Of a stretch of DNA of 33,843 bases, positions 31,019-33,843 are shown piece by piece (the first letter of the stretch is position 1; each line of letters begins with the position of its first letter). The notes under the pieces were generated by a model. That model saw only the letters and a program-made list of their open reading frames with translations, had not been told where the DNA came from and did not search any database. The DNA lies in contig JAUXWO010000132.1 of assembly GCA_030680175.1 (NCBI GenBank), positions 1-33,843 on the forward strand, read 5' to 3'. A program made the position numbers and the translations under genes. Source of the stretch: Vicinamibacterales bacterium. GTDB taxonomy: Bacteria; Acidobacteriota; Vicinamibacteria; Vicinamibacterales; UBA2999.

Positions 31019-32572
31019 TCAGTCGCGCACGGTGGCGCGCGTGAAGGTGACGGTGCCGAGCGCCGAGGGCGTGACGCCCTCCACGGCCGTCCGCGTGGCC
31101 ACCAGATAGTAGTTGTCGAAGAGCCAGATCGCGCCCGGGTCCTCGAGGTACACGATCTCCTGGGCGCGCCGGTAGAGCGCCTGCCGCGCGTCCGCGTCCG
31201 TCTCGCGCATCGCCGCCTGGATCACGCGATCGAACTCGGCATTCGAGTAGTAGCCGTAGTTGTTCTCGTTGGTCGGCGCGCTCTGGAAGATCGGACGCAG
31301 GCCCCAGTCGGCGTCGGCCGTCGAGGCGCCGGCGCCCATGATGAAGATCTCCTGCGGGTTCTTCTCGGGCGGCAGGCCCTGCCAGAACTGCACCATCGTG
31401 CCCCAGTCGTAGACCTCGATCGGCGCCTCGATGCCGATCTGCTTGAGCTGCGAGGCGAGCACCTCGGCCAGCTCCACCCCCATCGGGTACCGCGGCGTGG
31501 TGGCGATCTTTGTCCGGAAGCCGTTCGGGTACCCCGCCTCGCGGAGCAGCGCGCGCGCCCGCGCGAGGTCGTACGGGATCTCGCCGAGGTTCGCGTAGCC
31601 GCGCATGATCGGCGTGAGCGCACTCGTCGACGGCGTCGCGAAGCCGGCGAGCAGCGTGTCGACGATGGCCCGGCGATCGACGGCGTGTGCGATGGCGCGG
31701 CGGACGCGCGGGTCGTGGAAGGGCGGCTTGGTGACGTTGAACCGGAACTGCTGCGCGCCGATGCTGGCGGTGCGGAGCACCGTGACGTGCCCGGCCTGCT
31801 CCATGCGCCGCATGTCGGGCGGCGGCACCCGCGAGATGACGTCGACATCGCCGGCCTCGAGCGCCATCACGCGCGCGGCGTTCTCGGCGATCGGGCGGTA
31901 GATGATGCGGCGCGTCGGCGGCGTGCCCCGCCAGTGATCGTCGACACGCTCGAGCGTGATCTCCTGGTCCTTGCGCCACGCCGCGACGCGGTACGGCCCC
32001 GTGCCCGCGGTGGCCTCGGCGGTGGTGCCGAACGCGGCGCCGAACCGCTCCGCCACCGCCGGGCTCACGATCGCCGCCGAGATATGCGCCATCGTCGGCT
32101 CGAACGCCCCGAACGGGTACGCCGTGATGAGGCGCACGGTCTCGGGATCGACGACCTCGACCCGGTCGATCATCTCGAAGAGCTGGAAGCGCTTGTGCCG
32201 CTGGTCCGGGTCGAGCACGCGCGCGAAATTCCGGCGCACGGCGTCGGCGTCAAACGGCGTCCCGTCGTGAAACGTCACGCCGGGCCGCAGATGGAACGTC
32301 CACGTCACGCCATCGTCGGCCACCTCCCACCGCTCGGCGAGCCGTCCGACGATGCGCATGTCGTCGTCGAAGCCGATGAGCGTCTCGAACACCATCTGGA
32401 TCACCTGATCCGATTCGGTGTCGGTCGTGTTGTGCGGGTCGAGCGTCGTCGCATCGGCGGGAGCCGAGAAAATCAGCGTGTCCCGGAGGCCGCCCGGAGA
32501 GGGGGGGGCGCCGCTGCACGCGGCGGCCAGCGCGGCAAGCACGAGGGCGGCGCCCGCGCGGACGGCCGTCAC
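31019..32572 (-). CDS. Peptide-type ABC importer substrate-binding lipoprotein (SBP family 5)
   Basis: 517 residues. Lipoprotein signal ending in LAALAAACSG. Family 5 features: DTLIFSAPADATTLDPHNTTD, LAERWEVADDGVTWTFHLRPGVTFHDGTPFDADAVRRNFARVLD, GTGPYRVAAWRKDQEITLERVDDHW and VRRAIAHAVDRRAIVDTLL. It binds peptides or similar ligands outside the membrane and delivers them to the two permeases encoded next. Ligand specificity cannot be read from sequence, though the upstream deacylase suggests acylated amino acids. The GTG at 32572 gives a GTGA overlap with the upstream gene; an ATG at 32584 is possible and would add four residues (MGDD). Confidence 0.93.
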   Translation of the reverse strand: MTAVRAGAALVLAALAAACSGAPPSPGGLRDTLIFSAPADATTLDPHNTTDTESDQVIQMVFETLIGFDDDMRIVGRLAERWEVADDGVTWTFHLRPGVTFHDGTPFDADAVRRNFARVLDPDQRHKRFQLFEMIDRVEVVDPETVRLITAYPFGAFEPTMAHISAAIVSPAVAERFGAAFGTTAEATAGTGPYRVAAWRKDQEITLERVDDHWRGTPPTRRIIYRPIAENAARVMALEAGDVDVISRVPPPDMRRMEQAGHVTVLRTASIGAQQFRFNVTKPPFHDPRVRRAIAHAVDRRAIVDTLLAGFATPSTSALTPIMRGYANLGEIPYDLARARALLREAGYPNGFRTKIATTPRYPMGVELAEVLASQLKQIGIEAPIEVYDWGTMVQFWQGLPPEKNPQEIFIMGAGASTADADWGLRPIFQSAPTNENNYGYYSNAEFDRVIQAAMRETDADARQALYRRAQEIVYLEDPGAIWLFDNYYLVATRTAVEGVTPSALGTVTFTRATVRD

Positions 32573-33597
32573 GTCGTCACCCATCCCGTGCGGCCGTCCT
32601 CGCGGTTGGCCACCCCATAGGCCCAGCCGCCGGGCCGGATCATGTGCGCGCGGCAGGCGTAGAAGATCGTGCCGTGGCCGGGGGCGTGCACCTCGTCGAC
32701 GATGTCGAAGGTCCGCGGGTCGATCACGCGCGCCATCAGGTCCCCCTTGTGGACGTCGGTGAACTGGCGGTCGAGGCCCATGACGGGTTCGAGGTAGCCG
32801 CCGGCCTTCGGGCCGACGCGCCAGTAGTCGTGCACCTCGAGGTACCGATCGAGCAGCGGCGGCGCGCCGTCGATCATGCCGAGCGCGCGCATCACGCCGA
32901 GGGTGCCTTCCACGTTGCGGGCGATCCACGCCTGCTCCTGCGCCTCGCCGAACCCGAGACCGCCCACCTCGGCGACGACACCGGGGATGCCGAACCGCTC
33001 GCCGGCAAACCCGAGCGACGTGCGCGGCCCGCGCAGGCCGCTGTGAATCGTGAGCGAGTGGAGCACCGGGAAGCCGTACGCGACCGCGAGCGCGCGGCTT
33101 CGCGCCGACACCGCCGGGTCCGAGAAGTCGCTCACCCAGCTGACGTCGGCCATCGTCGCGCCCCAGTCGCCGACGTGGTAGTCGATGATCGCGCTGGCGA
33201 GGGGGAACAGGTGGTCGCTGATCGCGCGCGTCACCTGGTTGCTCAGCCACTGGTAGGGCCCGCCGAAGGTCCGGTTCGCGTCGGGCTCGTCCGCGTCGTC
33301 CTGGATGCAGCGCGTGTGCGTGAGCATCGCGGGTGCATTGGCGACGGGCACGGCCAGGACGTGCCCGCGCAGCGTCGCCGGGTCGAGCCGGTCGACGATC
33401 GCACGCACCACCAGCGCCGAGAACCACTCGTTGCCGTGGAGCATCGAGAGCAGCAGGAGGGTCGGACCGTCGTGCCGCCCGGCCACCCCGTGCGTGACGA
33501 TGTCGACGGGGCCGGTCAGGTCGTGGGCCACCGGCAGGCGCACCACCGCACGGGTGCCGGCCGCGATCCGAGTGCCAGCGAGGACCAAATCGGGCAT
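32569..33597 (-). CDS. Succinylglutamate desuccinylase/aspartoacylase-type zinc deacylase
   Basis: 342 residues, cytosolic. The zinc site of the M14/AstE-ASPA family is visible: LHGNEW (His-x-x-Glu ligands) and IIDYHVGDWG (third ligand His), with the catalytic Glu in GVVAEVGGLG and DEPDANRTFGG as substrate-binding segment. The C-terminal beta domain (GGYLEPVMGLDRQFTDVHKGDLMARV) is also typical. Such enzymes hydrolyse N-acyl amino acids, including N-acetyl-aspartate, N-succinyl-glutamate and N-acetyl-diaminobutyrate. It is the first gene of an operon with a family 5 binding protein and two permeases, so it may cleave the imported ligand. The TATGAT box eight bases before its ATG points to a leaderless transcript, and the gene overlaps the next by 4 bp. 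Confidence 0.88.
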   Translation of the reverse strand: MPDLVLAGTRIAAGTRAVVRLPVAHDLTGPVDIVTHGVAGRHDGPTLLLLSMLHGNEWFSALVVRAIVDRLDPATLRGHVLAVPVANAPAMLTHTRCIQDDADEPDANRTFGGPYQWLSNQVTRAISDHLFPLASAIIDYHVGDWGATMADVSWVSDFSDPAVSARSRALAVAYGFPVLHSLTIHSGLRGPRTSLGFAGERFGIPGVVAEVGGLGFGEAQEQAWIARNVEGTLGVMRALGMIDGAPPLLDRYLEVHDYWRVGPKAGGYLEPVMGLDRQFTDVHKGDLMARVIDPRTFDIVDEVHAPGHGTIFYACRAHMIRPGGWAYGVANREDGRTGWVTT

Positions 33598-33605
33598 CGG
33601 GCGGA

Positions 33606-33611
33606 ATCATA
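33606..33611 (-). promoter_or_regulatory. Putative -10 box (TATGAT), leaderless start of the deacylase operon
   Basis: TATGAT on the minus strand ends eight bases before the ATG at 33597. Directly upstream of it, separated by two bases, begins a heptanucleotide array, so the -35 region is made entirely of repeats. Confidence 0.5.
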
Positions 33612-33613
33612 GA

Positions 33614-33843
<230 letters not shown>

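Overview
The window is GC-rich, densely coding DNA (very roughly 70 percent G+C by eye) from a heterotrophic bacterium. The gene content suggests a soil-type Acidobacteriota, perhaps class Vicinamibacteria, but no rRNA or marker gene confirms this. Supporting content: a DUF1592 / DUF1552 / ankyrin trio, several Tat-exported enzymes, an S9 peptidase, a TolB-like propeller, a DUF5666-type lipoprotein and many palindromic intergenic repeats. No tRNA, rRNA, CRISPR array, phage gene or transposase gene was seen.

Layout. (1) 2-6290, + strand: a tightly coupled catabolic operon (SDR dehydrogenase, RidA-like protein, crotonase, acyl-CoA dehydrogenase, FAD monooxygenase fused to an Old-Yellow-Enzyme reductase, pirin). 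All five junctions are 4-bp ATGA or GTGA overlaps. The fused enzyme resembles 2-aminobenzoyl-CoA monooxygenase/reductase and salicylyl-CoA 5-hydroxylase, so the operon probably degrades an aromatic acid as its CoA thioester. (2) 6358-10421: oxidative pentose phosphate genes (pgl, zwf, and a short-form gnd facing them), with a small secreted cupin protein. (3) 10508-16603: a MatC-like permease, a Tat-exported alanine racemase homologue, a TolB-like exported protein, a Tat/lipoprotein FAH-family protein, and an operon of a membrane protein and a TM-anchored TPR-like protein. (4) 16789-19733: an ABC-F ATPase with a CPXCG cysteine-rich protein, divergent from an M19 dipeptidase homologue with an eroded metal site. 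(5) 19930-25667, minus strand: DUF1592 dihaem-like protein, DUF1552 Tat protein and a secreted ankyrin protein. (6) 25862-29221, + strand: S9 peptidase and DUF5666-type lipoprotein. (7) 29254-33597, minus strand: a zinc deacylase (AstE/aspartoacylase type) followed by the binding protein and two permeases of a peptide-type ABC importer, with no ATPases.

The least explained part is the intergenic DNA. Two kinds of organised repeat recur. One is arrays with a strict 7-bp period (8733-8923, 13141-13231, 23111-23157, 33614-33843 and a short one at 9337). Two of these, about 25 kb apart, share the consensus AYRGCGA in the same orientation relative to the downstream gene; one of them abuts the -10 box of its gene. 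The other is long imperfect palindromes whose arms are built from 9-bp direct repeats (11757-11888, 14168-14379, 19743-19893, and a second family at 16664-16785). Three of these lie between convergent genes. A separate 83-bp palindrome (7102-7184), resembling elements mobilised by REP-associated transposases, is wedged between pgl and zwf and supplies the pgl stop codon.

Several genes have a -10-like hexamer 6-11 bases before the start codon, suggesting leaderless or near-leaderless transcripts.
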